This document shows, piece after piece, positions 27,398 through 36,200 of a stretch of 64,000 nucleotides of DNA. Under the pieces are notes generated by a model. That model did no database searches and was not told the DNA's origin. It was given only the letters and a program-made list of their open reading frames with translations. The stretch comes from Shewanella electrodiphila (GTDB taxonomy: Bacteria > Pseudomonadota > Gammaproteobacteria > Enterobacterales > Shewanellaceae): the NCBI RefSeq assembly GCF_023283985.1, contig NZ_JAKIKU010000001.1, forward strand, positions 1-64,000, read 5' to 3'. The position numbers and the translations under genes were made by a program. The stretch's first letter is position 1. Each line of letters opens with the position of its first letter.

Positions 27398-27676
27398 TTA
27401 AGTGCGGTATAAGACTTTAATCACATGCCAACCGAATTTAGTTTTAACAAGGTGTGGGGTGATGAGTTCACCTGTAAAACAAACTTTGTCGAACGGAGGC
27501 ACCATTTGGCCTTTTTTGAACTCACCGAGGTTACCGCCACTTTTACCAGAAGGGCATGAAGAGTGCTTTTTGGCAAGTACGTCAAACTTAGCGCCTTTTT
27601 CTAGTTGCTTGATTAAATCTTCAGCTTGCTGTCTATGTTTAACTAAAATGTGCAATGCAGCCGCAGTTCTGGCCAT
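27398..27676 (-). CDS. ppiC: parvulin peptidyl-prolyl isomerase PpiC
   Basis: 92 residues, consisting only of a parvulin domain and nearly the size of E. coli PpiC. Landmarks are [41 protein letters not shown] and the final [11 protein letters not shown]. The ATG at 27676 has GGAGAG upstream; an ATG five codons earlier is less likely. Cytoplasmic proline isomerase and folding helper. Confidence 0.95.
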   Translation of the reverse strand: MARTAAALHILVKHRQQAEDLIKQLEKGAKFDVLAKKHSSCPSGKSGGNLGEFKKGQMVPPFDKVCFTGELITPHLVKTKFGWHVIKVLYRT

Positions 27677-27908
27677 GTTGATACTCTCCAATAATATAGC
27701 CGCTAATTATAACGTGAATCATAACTTGCAAGCCAGAGTGGCAGTCGGGGGCGATAATGATTTTTTGTGATTAATCTGAGTTTATATAGCTTACGTATTC
27801 GTTATAACAGCGTGATATGGGTTAATATGAAGGATGAATTTTTGCAAACTAGCACGTTAATATGCTCGTTTAAGAGCCCTAATTAAGCCCGCTGATTGAG
27901 AGAACCTG

Positions 27909-28535
27909 ATGATGACAGCCTCCGCAAGATTGATTTATGTTTATGATCCTATGTGCAGTTGGTGTTGGGGCTATAAACCTACCTTACTTGCATTAAAAAC
28001 CCAGTTAATCGAACTGTTCCCAACCCTTGCAATTGACTATAAAGTGGGTGGTTTAGCGCCTGATTCAGATATGCCGATGCCAGCAGAAATGCAGCAGTTT
28101 TTAGCTCAAACATGGCATAAAATTGCCCAGCAACTCGGTACGGAGTTTAATCATGCTTTTTGGCAAGAGTGTCAACCAAGGCGTTCAACTTATCCAGCTT
28201 GTCGAGCGTGTATAGTTGCTAGAGAATTTGCTCTTGAGTCAGAAATGATGCTTGCGATTCAACAGGCTTATTACTTACAGGCAAAGAACCCATCAGATCT
28301 TGATACGCTTATTGAAGCAGCAGAAAGTGTAGGTATTGATAAAACGGTTTTTGTTGAACGTTTATCGTCAGCAGAAATAGCACAAGCATTTATGAAAGAA
28401 TTGGATTTTGTGCATCAATTACCGATTAGAGGTTTTCCATCATTGGTATTGCAAGTGAATGGACAAAATATCGGGTTACCCTTGGATTACCATGATCCCC
28501 AAACGACGATAGATGCGATAACTAAGGCCTTATAA
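27909..28535 (+). CDS. DsbA-family (FrnE-like) oxidoreductase
   Basis: 208 residues, a thioredoxin fold with an inserted helical domain. The active site CSWC is in VYDPMCSWCWGY at about residues 18-21, and cis-Pro is in RGFPSLVL. There is no signal peptide, so it is cytoplasmic; FrnE-like proteins are cytoplasmic members. The helical domain has cysteines in YPACRACIVAREF. The gene starts ATGATG; either can serve. The substrate is unknown. Confidence 0.85.
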   Translation: MMTASARLIYVYDPMCSWCWGYKPTLLALKTQLIELFPTLAIDYKVGGLAPDSDMPMPAEMQQFLAQTWHKIAQQLGTEFNHAFWQECQPRRSTYPACRACIVAREFALESEMMLAIQQAYYLQAKNPSDLDTLIEAAESVGIDKTVFVERLSSAEIAQAFMKELDFVHQLPIRGFPSLVLQVNGQNIGLPLDYHDPQTTIDAITKAL

Positions 28536-28620
28536 TGAATAAAAAGATTAGCTAACTCAAGAATACCAACTGTGTTGGTCTTTATATGGACTTTAGGGTA
28601 TTAACAAATTACAGATATAA

Positions 28621-28650
28621 AAAAACCAGCTGAGCGATCAACTGGTTTTT
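28621..28650. terminator. terminator between convergent genes
   Basis: AAAAACCAG and CTGGTTTTT pair with a loop containing TGA/TCA, with A and T runs on the two sides. It can serve both the DsbA-like gene and the cytochrome gene. Confidence 0.75.
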
Positions 28651-28771
28651 ATTCTCTTTCAGAGAGGTTAACGCTTGATTTAGTGAACTAGCTTGGCCAA
28701 ATCTGGTAAATGGTCAATCTGCATTAAGCAGTGCTTAAATCAAGGTTAAAGGACTTAAATACCCAAGGGTA

Positions 28772-29002
28772 TTAGTCTACACCGTGACAATCAGCACATT
28801 CAGTGATTGTTAAATCTGGTGTATGTAGATCAGCATCTAATTCGTGCGCATCAGCAAAGCTGTGACAATCATTACACGTTTCGATGTTTGCTTCCATTTC
28901 AGCATGTTCTTCAACATTGATTGCTTCATGACAATCAACACAATCTACAGCAAAAGCAGAACTTGCAAACATAAGTGCAGCAATCATAGCTAAATATTTC
29001 AT
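28772..29002 (-). CDS. small triheme cytochrome c
   Basis: 76 residues with a signal peptide ending near FAV, so the mature part is under 60 residues. Three CxxCH sites start at Cys21, Cys43 and Cys69. There are exactly three further His (33, 53, 60), enough for bis-His ligation of all three haems. It is therefore a periplasmic electron carrier of the cytochrome c3 type. The haem density is very high. It is a likely shuttle between the quinol pool and periplasmic reductases; no partner gene is adjacent. Confidence 0.9.
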   Translation of the reverse strand: MKYLAMIAALMFASSAFAVDCVDCHEAINVEEHAEMEANIETCNDCHSFADAHELDADLHTPDLTITECADCHGVD

Positions 29003-29578
29003 AGTAACTCCATCATCAGTTAAGGGGCGTTATCGCCCATGCTAGGTGTTAAACCTGAGCAATTCGCGCTGACTCAATGACCGCATCTCTTAATGCAAAT
29101 AAATCCGTTACTTTATAACTAAGGACACTGAATATTGGTTAGCACATTTTAATTTAGTATTCGTAATGTAATGTTAAGCAGAAGAGTGAGCTCTTAAACT
29201 TAAATTACTTTACCTACGATACCATCTTATTGATTTATGTTAATTAAAACTTAAAAGAGCGCTTAAAGCCACTTTTTTACATCTTCTAGCATAGTTAATT
29301 TTCAAGGTTGTGATCTGCTTAATAAAATTCTCAAACTTTAAAATGTGTTTTGAGGCTTGTATCTAAGCATCAATTATCAGTTTATGTGCAGTATATTGTC
29401 ACTAAGATGAACCCAAGATGAACGAATTGTTATTGTTGAAATTACAGACAATGAAATTACAGGCTTAGAAATTCCAGACTTTTGAATTTACGGGCTTTTG
29501 AATTTACAGGCATGAAATCACAGACATTGAAACTCTTGGTTATGAAATCCATAACCACTATATAGTTGACGCAGGAGT
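29003..29578. repeat. intergenic region with degenerate repeats
   Basis: About 575 bases without a gene, upstream of the cytochrome gene and downstream of the SRAP gene. Between about 29445 and 29545 there are five or six degenerate copies of a TGAAATTACAGGC-like unit of 14-16 bases. The rest is AT-rich and holds the cytochrome promoter region. Confidence 0.5.
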
Positions 29579-30145
29579 TCATGCTGCTGACACTTTGATC
29601 CACTCGTTTGGTAATGGCTGCATCAAATCGCTGACTTGCTCTGGGGTATTGTTGAGCCAACTGCTAATGGCTGTTGAGGGGATAAATAGCGGCATGCGGT
29701 GATGATATTGGGCGCACTTATCATTAGGTTTAATGGTTAAAGTGACTAATTGTTGGAGATCTGGATAAATGACACCAGCCATGAATAAAGGTTTATTAGC
29801 CGCATGGGAAAAGCGGTACTTTTGCTTTTTCGCTTGGCCTTCATCGCGCCATTCAAACCAGCCACTACATGGGATCAGGCATCGATGTTGATTAAAAGCC
29901 TCGGCAAATGTGGGTTTGTCTGCGACAGTTTCAGCTTGGGCATTAATGATGAGTTTTTTGGACCATTCAGGTTGTATCCCCCAACTTTGCTGAGTAGCAA
30001 TAAGCTCACCATTTGTAGAACTCAGCACTGTAACTGGATCTGTCGGCCTTAAATCAAGATTTGTTTGAATACTCAATGGCTGGTCAAATAGTGGATCGAG
30101 TAGTCCTTTCATGCCATCAAGTAAGACCTCCAATCTGCCACACAT
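29579..30145 (-). CDS. SRAP (HMCES/YedK) abasic-site protein
   Basis: 188 residues. It begins MCGRLEV; Cys2, after Met removal, is the nucleophile that crosslinks abasic sites in single-stranded DNA. The active-site surroundings are present: IPCSGWFEWRD with the Glu, and YHHRMPLFIP with the His. The length is a little short of E. coli YedK. It protects abasic sites in ssDNA during replication. Often regulated by SOS; I do not see a clear LexA box before it. Confidence 0.92.
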   Translation of the reverse strand: MCGRLEVLLDGMKGLLDPLFDQPLSIQTNLDLRPTDPVTVLSSTNGELIATQQSWGIQPEWSKKLIINAQAETVADKPTFAEAFNQHRCLIPCSGWFEWRDEGQAKKQKYRFSHAANKPLFMAGVIYPDLQQLVTLTIKPNDKCAQYHHRMPLFIPSTAISSWLNNTPEQVSDLMQPLPNEWIKVSAA

Positions 30146-30463
30146 AATTTGTCTCTTCCAATTAAGTTATTGAACAATATTGTCCCGTTAACGTTAGCAT
30201 TATAAAACTATTTTTTGAGATTGTTTTCATAAAAAAGTCTCGTTAATTGGTCAATTTTTATAAAAATTCAAACGAGCGTATAAATTTTTAAATTATTTTT
30301 ATCTTCAGCGTACACGTGTAAGTTCATGAATTGGCAATAATTATTTTTAACGATGGCTTTGTTACTGTAAATATTAGCTTTATTTGCCAATTAGAATATT
30401 TGATCTAATTTAATTTTTGTGACGTAATGCACACTATTATTCTGGTCTGATGAGTGTAGAACT
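30146..30463. promoter_or_regulatory. divergent spacer SRAP/fadE-like
   Basis: AT-rich 318 bases. It contains a perfect 10-base palindrome TACACGTGTA (30311-30320) and a FadR-like half-site near the fadE start. Nothing else is visible. Confidence 0.4.
30441..30455 (+). promoter_or_regulatory. possible FadR operator
   Basis: TCTGGTCTGATGAGT lies 9 bases before the ATG of the FadE-like gene. It matches the left half of the gammaproteobacterial FadR site (CTGGTCNGACC-type) well and the right half poorly. The position, next to a beta-oxidation gene, supports it. Confidence 0.4.
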
Positions 30464-32701
30464 ATGAGCATAAGAACAACATTTAAGAAAGTATTGCCGA
30501 GTATTTCAACGACTGAACAAGAAGCATTAGATGCAGGCGATGTTTGGTTAGAAGGCTCAATTTATCAAGGTATTCCTGATTTTGCTGCATTACGTGATAT
30601 TCCCAATGCAACCTTATCGCTTGATGAGCAAGCTTTCTTAGATGGCCCTGTGCAGACATTGATTGAAATGGTCGATGATTTTGATATTCAAAATGGTAAG
30701 CACTTGCCAGACGATGTACTGACTTTTCTAAAAGAGAATAAGTTTTTCTCGCTGATTATTCCAAAGTCTTACGGTGGATTAGAGTTTAGTCCTTATGCTA
30801 ACTCAACCATCGTTGCGACTATTGCTGCTAAAAGTTCTGCAGTGGCAGTTACTGTAATGGTGCCTAACTCGCTAGGTCCTGGCGAATTGTTAATGCATTA
30901 CGGTTTAGAGAACCAACGTAACTTCTGGTTACCTCGTTTAGCTAACGGTTTAGAAATTCCATGTTTTGCACTGACTAGCCCAGAAGCTGGTAGTGATGCT
31001 GGTGGTATTCCTGATATCGGTACCGTCACTATGGGAGAATACGAAGGTAAAGAAGTGCTTGGCCTTTCAGTGACATGGGACAAACGTTATATCACTCTAG
31101 CGCCTATTGCGACGGTACTTGGGCTTGCATTTAAAGTCGAAGATCCACAAGGCTTGTTGGGCGGAAAAGAGCAACTGGGTATTACTTGTGCGCTTATTCC
31201 AAAATCACATCCTGGTGTACAACTTGGTAACCGTCATGATCCTATGGGCTGTCGTTTCTATAACGGTACGACTCGTGGTGAAAACGTGTTTATCCCTATG
31301 GACTTCATCATTGGCGGTCAAGAGAAAATTGGCCGCGGCTGGCAGATGCTGGTTAGCTGTTTAGGTGCAGGCCGTGGTATTTCATTACCTGCATTAGGTG
31401 TATCAGTCAGTCAGTGTTCATTTAAGTCTTCTGCGGAATATGCAGCAGTGCGTGAGCAGTTTGGTTTATCAATTGGTAAGTTTGAAGGTATTCAGGAGAA
31501 GCTGGCTGATATCGCAGGTAAAACTTACCTACAAGAAGCCATGCGCGTATTGACTACTGAAGGCTTAGGTCTTGGCTTAAAGCCATCAGTGGTAACGGCG
31601 ATTGCCAAATACCATATGACAGAGTTAGGTCGTGATATTCTTGATTCAGCTATGGATATTCAAGCGGGTAAAGCGATTCAGCGCGGTCCACAAAATACCT
31701 TAGCGTCAGGTTATGTGGCTCAGCCAATTGCGATTACAGTTGAAGGTGCCAACATCCTTACCCGTAACCTAATGATATTTGGTCAAGGTGTGATGCGTTG
31801 TCATCCACATTTACAAAGCATGGTTGAGTCTATTCATAGTGACGCCAGTGATGCTGATAAAACCTTTAATCGTATCTTTAGACAAACAATTGGTTACAGT
31901 GTTGGTAATAGCTTGCGTGCATTTAAATTGGGTCTTTTACCCTTTACCGCACCTGCGCAATCATCATTACCTGAAGTCATAGGTTACGAAAAATCTGTAC
32001 ATAAATTGGCATCAAAATTAGCCGTTTATGCTGATTTCTCACTACTTGTACTAGGCGGAAAACTAAAGCAAGCAGAAATGCTGTCAGCTCGTTTAGGTGA
32101 CGTAATGAGCTACCTATATGCAGCAATGGCATCGATTCGTTTTTACGAGCAGAAAGTGTCAGCTGGTGAGCGTAGCCAAGCAAAACCGTATTTTGAGTAC
32201 GCGACTCGTTGGTCTTTATGTAAAGCTGAAGAAGCCATATTGGCATTTTTAGAGAACTTCCCGTCTAAGCCTACGCGTCAGTTTATGCGTTTAATCACCA
32301 TGACTTACTCAGGTAAAATGGTAAAAGTGAATGATGATTTGGTGCGTGAATTAGCAGAGCAAGCTCAGCTTGATACTGCATTTAAAAAGCAATTAACACA
32401 CTTGATTAAACCGGTTGCTGGTGATGGAAATTACATTAATGAGCAAGCTTATCTCGCTAAAATGGCTTGTTTACCACTGTTGTCAAAAGTGAAAAAATCA
32501 CTTAAACAGCGAGTATTTAAAGCAGGTGTTCGCTTCTCAATTACGCTTGATAATGCACTTCAAGCTAATGTCATTACAGTGGATGAGCACAAGCAATTAC
32601 AAGACTATAATCTAAAACGTGAGCGAGCGATTCGAGTTGATGAGTTTGATTTTGATTTGAATCTAATCTCAGACAAAGCAAACTTAAAAATCGCTAACTA
32701 A
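30464..32701 (+). CDS. fadE: FadE-type acyl-CoA dehydrogenase
   Basis: 745 residues. The N-terminal acyl-CoA dehydrogenase part (about 75-470) has the usual FAD and substrate region (PCFALTSPEAGSDAGGIPD, PMGCRFYNGTTRGENVF). A helical C-terminal region of about 270 residues is typical of FadE (DUF1974). E. coli FadE is 814 residues; the first membrane-associated stretch is absent here. It catalyses the first step of fatty-acid beta-oxidation. A strong terminator follows. A possible FadR site precedes. Confidence 0.9.
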   Translation: MSIRTTFKKVLPSISTTEQEALDAGDVWLEGSIYQGIPDFAALRDIPNATLSLDEQAFLDGPVQTLIEMVDDFDIQNGKHLPDDVLTFLKENKFFSLIIPKSYGGLEFSPYANSTIVATIAAKSSAVAVTVMVPNSLGPGELLMHYGLENQRNFWLPRLANGLEIPCFALTSPEAGSDAGGIPDIGTVTMGEYEGKEVLGLSVTWDKRYITLAPIATVLGLAFKVEDPQGLLGGKEQLGITCALIPKSHPGVQLGNRHDPMGCRFYNGTTRGENVFIPMDFIIGGQEKIGRGWQMLVSCLGAGRGISLPALGVSVSQCSFKSSAEYAAVREQFGLSIGKFEGIQEKLADIAGKTYLQEAMRVLTTEGLGLGLKPSVVTAIAKYHMTELGRDILDSAMDIQAGKAIQRGPQNTLASGYVAQPIAITVEGANILTRNLMIFGQGVMRCHPHLQSMVESIHSDASDADKTFNRIFRQTIGYSVGNSLRAFKLGLLPFTAPAQSSLPEVIGYEKSVHKLASKLAVYADFSLLVLGGKLKQAEMLSARLGDVMSYLYAAMASIRFYEQKVSAGERSQAKPYFEYATRWSLCKAEEAILAFLENFPSKPTRQFMRLITMTYSGKMVKVNDDLVRELAEQAQLDTAFKKQLTHLIKPVAGDGNYINEQAYLAKMACLPLLSKVKKSLKQRVFKAGVRFSITLDNALQANVITVDEHKQLQDYNLKRERAIRVDEFDFDLNLISDKANLKIAN

Positions 32702-32757
32702 AGATAAATTTAAGTCTCTTACTGTTTAAGACGCTTACTGTTTAAGTAAACCAATTT

Positions 32758-32785
32758 AAAAGGCCGCTATTAAGCGGCCTTTTTG
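32758..32785 (+). terminator. terminator after fadE-like gene
   Basis: AAAAGGCCGCT and AGCGGCCTTTTT form a GC-rich stem with an ATTA loop and T run. Confidence 0.9.
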
Positions 32786-32948
32786 TATTTAAAAAGAAAT
32801 GGAAATAACAAAACAATAATTAGTTCGAATTTTAAGCAGATCACAGATTGAACAAAATTTTACCTTATAGGTATTTCATTAGGTGAAAATTTGAGCTTGG
32901 CAGCATTTTTCTTAGCTTAGTTTGGTAAATAATAAAGTACTTATTACT

Positions 32949-33227
32949 AGGGCCTGTTGAACTTTCAAGGTTGTTTTTGCAGCGAATTGTTGGTCATTTA
33001 TACAAGGCAGAGACTTTGTGGTGTAGTTATTCTACATAAAAAGTCGATAACGCAGTAAAAATGACCAACAAACGCTGCCCGAAGGGGTCGACTAAAAGCG
33101 TTTTACTCTTTGTTGAATGCATCTTTGTAAATAAAAGGTGCTTAGATGACTAGGCATCAATTCATCCGCCTTGATTAAAACGCTTTTATTTCGAACAAAA
33201 CTTAACCGGCAAAGATCAACAGGCCCT
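32949..33227. mobile_element. MITE-like element with 12-bp terminal inverted repeats
   Basis: A 279-base non-coding element bounded by AGGGCCTGTTGA and TCAACAGGCCCT (perfect 12-base ends). Inside are two nested inverted repeats: GCAGCGAATTGTTGGTCATTT (32979-32999) with its near complement at 33059-33078, and TAAAAGCGTTTTA (33093-33105) with its complement at 33176-33188. A small stem TGTAG-CTACA (33022-33036) lies in the first loop. There is no coding capacity. A target-site duplication is not obvious. From memory similar elements occur in several copies in Shewanella genomes; it would be mobilised in trans. Confidence 0.75.
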
Positions 33228-33242
33228 GAGCTAGGAGGCAAA

Positions 33243-33812
33243 ATGGCACGATTATCTTTGATGACAAACGTAATTGTGATGTGTTTACTTCCTGGGTTTT
33301 CACACGCTGCAGATATCATTATTGGTGGAACTGTGGGTTATCAAACTCACAGTACTTCATCTTATTCAGGTTTATCTAGCAGTGAAGAACGGGGGATTAA
33401 TTATCAAATAAGAAATAGTGTCGACATTGGTGATGCGAGTCGCTTATACGGAACGTATTCTTTTAACTCTGATGACATGACGTATCATGAAGGTGTGCTT
33501 ATTTCTTATGATAAATTATTTTTTCTAGAGCCATCGAATCAAGTGAGTTGGTTTATTGGTGCATCAGTAGGGCTAAGCGGTCATGAGTTTCAAATGACGG
33601 ATATAGACCAAACTTACTATGATTCAAGTAGTTGCTATGTATTTGGCGCTCAGACAGGATTAATGTTTGATTTTGGTAATGCATTTACATCTGAATTGGG
33701 ATTTCGCTATTTGAAGCATAATGATACTTCTTCAGTTCAAAACCTAGGGGCGGTTTCTCAGTCTGTAAATGATGCGGAGCAAGTGTATTGGGGAGTCGAT
33801 TTGAGCTTTTGA
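33243..33812 (+). CDS. small outer-membrane beta-barrel protein
   Basis: 189 residues. Signal peptide ending HAA, then alternating beta strands rich in Gly, Tyr and Ser and a final aromatic (VDLSF), as in OmpW/OmpX/OmpA-like eight-stranded barrels. The ATG at 33243 has a strong AGGAGG at 33233. An open frame upstream runs through the MITE and is not part of the gene. The ribosome-binding site lies just after the right end of the element, so any promoter is inside or beyond it. Function unknown. Confidence 0.8.
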   Translation: MARLSLMTNVIVMCLLPGFSHAADIIIGGTVGYQTHSTSSYSGLSSSEERGINYQIRNSVDIGDASRLYGTYSFNSDDMTYHEGVLISYDKLFFLEPSNQVSWFIGASVGLSGHEFQMTDIDQTYYDSSSCYVFGAQTGLMFDFGNAFTSELGFRYLKHNDTSSVQNLGAVSQSVNDAEQVYWGVDLSF

Positions 33813-33851
33813 GAAGGATTAAAAGTATCAATGTATCTTAAGAAATATAAA

Positions 33852-33879
33852 AGGCTGCCACGAATATGTCGGACAGCCT
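33852..33879. terminator. bidirectional hairpin between convergent genes
   Basis: AGGCTGcC and GaCAGCCT pair around an AT-rich loop, between the outer-membrane protein gene and the TM2 gene. Confidence 0.6.
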
Positions 33880-33906
33880 AATAATAGTAATGTGATTTAT
33901 TAGCAA

Positions 33907-34152
33907 TTAAGATGCTTTAATCGCGTTACCTTCAGAATCTTTAAAACTACCGACTGCAATCATGATGAAGTCGATTAATGTCCAAATACCTAAACCACCT
34001 AAAGTAAGTAGCATTAAGATACCAGTACCGATTTTACCTGTGTAAAAGCGGTGTACACCTAAAGAGCCCAAAAAGAAGCATAAAAGTAGTGTTGGTACGA
34101 AACCTTTTTCGCTTATTTGAACAGGTGTTTCTGCTGTTTGAACTTCTGACAT
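33907..34152 (-). CDS. TM2-domain protein
   Basis: 81 residues with two TM helices. The signature [20 protein letters not shown] is the first part of a TM2 domain, followed by [19 protein letters not shown]2 proteins are small inner-membrane proteins of unknown role. It lies 14 bases after another TM2-like gene, so the two are cotranscribed. Confidence 0.88.
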   Translation of the reverse strand: MSEVQTAETPVQISEKGFVPTLLLCFFLGSLGVHRFYTGKIGTGILMLLTLGGLGIWTLIDFIMIAVGSFKDSEGNAIKAS

Positions 34153-34166
34153 AATAAATCCTTTAA

Positions 34167-34469
34167 TTATATTTTTTGTCCTGGATAGGTAATTAATTTA
34201 CCTTTCCCGTCTCTGTAGCTTCCAACAAGAAGCATAAATGTCACTACAACAGTGTGTATAACATCAATAAGAATAAGACCTGCACCGATGAGGGTGAGCG
34301 TAACATCTCCAAACTGTATTAGGATAATGCCAACAATGGCTAACGTTAAATCGAAAAAACCATGTAAAACTCTGCCACAATAAAAATGGTGAATTCCTAA
34401 AACGCCAAAAATACCCGATAAAATAACCGCAGTAGCGTATTTTTTATCAGACTTGACTGATTCAGTCAC
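34167..34469 (-). CDS. TM2-like membrane protein
   Basis: About 100 residues. [20 protein letters not shown] is a TM2 signature; two or three hydrophobic helices follow, one more than in the neighbour. The GTG at 34469 has AGGAGG six bases upstream, so it is preferred over the ATG at 34529. Role unknown. It probably forms an operon with the 33907-34152 gene, perhaps a hetero-oligomer. Confidence 0.75.
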   Translation of the reverse strand: MTESVKSDKKYATAVILSGIFGVLGIHHFYCGRVLHGFFDLTLAIVGIILIQFGDVTLTLIGAGLILIDVIHTVVVTFMLLVGSYRDGKGKLITYPGQKI

Positions 34470-34766
34470 TTTCAACCTCCTTGATGAAAATCTTAAATCT
34501 TTTATATAGCAAAGAGTTAGCTTAATCAATTACAAATGTTAAATTTAACTTAAGAATGTGTCTCAGATCTTATCGTTAAGGTGCTCGAGTGTGGCTTTTC
34601 AGCGAGTATTGAAATTGAGATTTGTACATTGAATATGAAATTTATTTTTATATTCAATGTTTTAATGGTTAGGTAAATGAAAGGGTTATTGTAATTGTTG
34701 TTTTAATTAGGCATGTTAAGACTTGGTTAAAAATGACAGCTTTGGCAATGGGCATAAGGGAATCAA

Positions 34767-36116
34767 ATGTTGACAAGAACACTACACGATACGAGACATG
34801 ACAGTTTAACAAAGCGCCTAGGCTATTCATCAATAGCGATACTAGTTTGCGCAATATCTCCCTTTGTAAACGCAGCTGATTATAAGGTTATTCATGCCGG
34901 TGAGCTGTTAACCGTTGCCAGTAAAAAACCATTGCAGCAATACTCATTGATCATTAGAGATGACAAAATTACTGAAGTAAAAAAGGGCTATGTCACTTTA
35001 TCAAAAGATAAGGTAATAGCGACTGATACCGTTGAATATATAGATTTAAAAGACAGTTTTGTCATGTCAGGCTTGATGGATATGCATGTGCATTTACAAG
35101 GTGAAATAGGGCCTAAAAATGACAGTGAAGCGCTCCGGATGTCAGATGCCGATGTGGCAATGAGAAGTGCATATTTTGCAAATAAGACCTTACAGGCAGG
35201 CTTTACTACAGTACGTGATTTAGGCGCCAAACCAGAACAAATTTATGCACTGCGTGACGCAATCAATAAGGGCTGGTTGCCTGGTCCAAGAATTGTTGCA
35301 TCAGGCGGTGTGTCGGTCACAGGTGGTCATGGAGATGTGGACGGTAAAAGCCCAGATTTATTGGATATGCTGACCTCTAAAACCATTTGTGATGGCCCTT
35401 TTGATTGTCGCCGCGCGACTCGCCGTGCAATTAAATATGGTGCAGATGTCATTAAAATAACCTCAACAGGTGGGGTGTTGTCTGATACCAATACTGGTAC
35501 AGGTCAGCAAATGGCCAATGATGAATTAAAAGAAGTGATTGATGCCGCTCACGCATTAGGTCGCAAGGTTGCCAGTCATGCCCATGCTGCTGAAGGTATT
35601 AATGCTGCTCTACGGGCGGGTGTTGATAGCATTGAACACGGCAGTTATGCCAATAAAGAGTCAATTAAATTATTTAAAAAGTCTGGAGCTTATTTAGTTC
35701 CGACTTTATTGGCTGGTGATACTGTAGTGCAAATGGCGAACTCGAAAGGCAACTTTATGTCTGATGCGATTAAAGCGAAAGCGATTCGTGTGGGTAATGA
35801 CATGCAAAATAACTTCGGCAATGCGTATAAAAAAGGCGTAAAGATTGCTTTTGGAACTGACAGTGGTGTGTCTCGTCATGGTGATAGCGCTAAAGAAGCG
35901 GTACTGATGTCTCAAGCAGGTATGTCGAACAAAGATATTTTAATTTCTGCCACCATTAATGGCGCTGACTTAGTGGGGATGTCAGAATCAATCGGCACCT
36001 TAGAGCAAGGTAAACAAGCTGATGTTATCGCGATGAAAGTGAGTCCATTAACCCAAATCGATGCATTACTTAATGTGCAGTTTGTGATGAAGTCTGGCGA
36101 CATTCATAAACAATAA
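34767..36116 (+). CDS. secreted metal-dependent amidohydrolase (imidazolonepropionase-like)
   Basis: 449 residues. A signal peptide (hydrophobic about 21-35, ending NAA) sends it to the periplasm. Metal site: HVH in MDMHVHLQG, the carbamylated-Lys candidate in VIKITSTGG, His in ASHAHAAEG, His in SIEHGSY, Asp in FGTDSGV. Such proteins are often annotated as Xaa-Pro dipeptidase or organophosphate-hydrolysing amidohydrolases. A dipeptidase-like role is plausible. GGGA precedes the ATG. No operon partners. Confidence 0.85.
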   Translation: MLTRTLHDTRHDSLTKRLGYSSIAILVCAISPFVNAADYKVIHAGELLTVASKKPLQQYSLIIRDDKITEVKKGYVTLSKDKVIATDTVEYIDLKDSFVMSGLMDMHVHLQGEIGPKNDSEALRMSDADVAMRSAYFANKTLQAGFTTVRDLGAKPEQIYALRDAINKGWLPGPRIVASGGVSVTGGHGDVDGKSPDLLDMLTSKTICDGPFDCRRATRRAIKYGADVIKITSTGGVLSDTNTGTGQQMANDELKEVIDAAHALGRKVASHAHAAEGINAALRAGVDSIEHGSYANKESIKLFKKSGAYLVPTLLAGDTVVQMANSKGNFMSDAIKAKAIRVGNDMQNNFGNAYKKGVKIAFGTDSGVSRHGDSAKEAVLMSQAGMSNKDILISATINGADLVGMSESIGTLEQGKQADVIAMKVSPLTQIDALLNVQFVMKSGDIHKQ

Positions 36117-36200
36117 ATCAGTGTAGATGACGTAGAGGTAATGCTGACTTAACCCTAAGTCAGCATTAACTCTAACTCTCATTCTCAATTACACTCTCAC

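Noticed and set aside
33171..33242. Upstream start for the outer-membrane protein gene
   Set aside because: It lies in the MITE-like element; AGGAGG and the signal peptide define the start at 33243.
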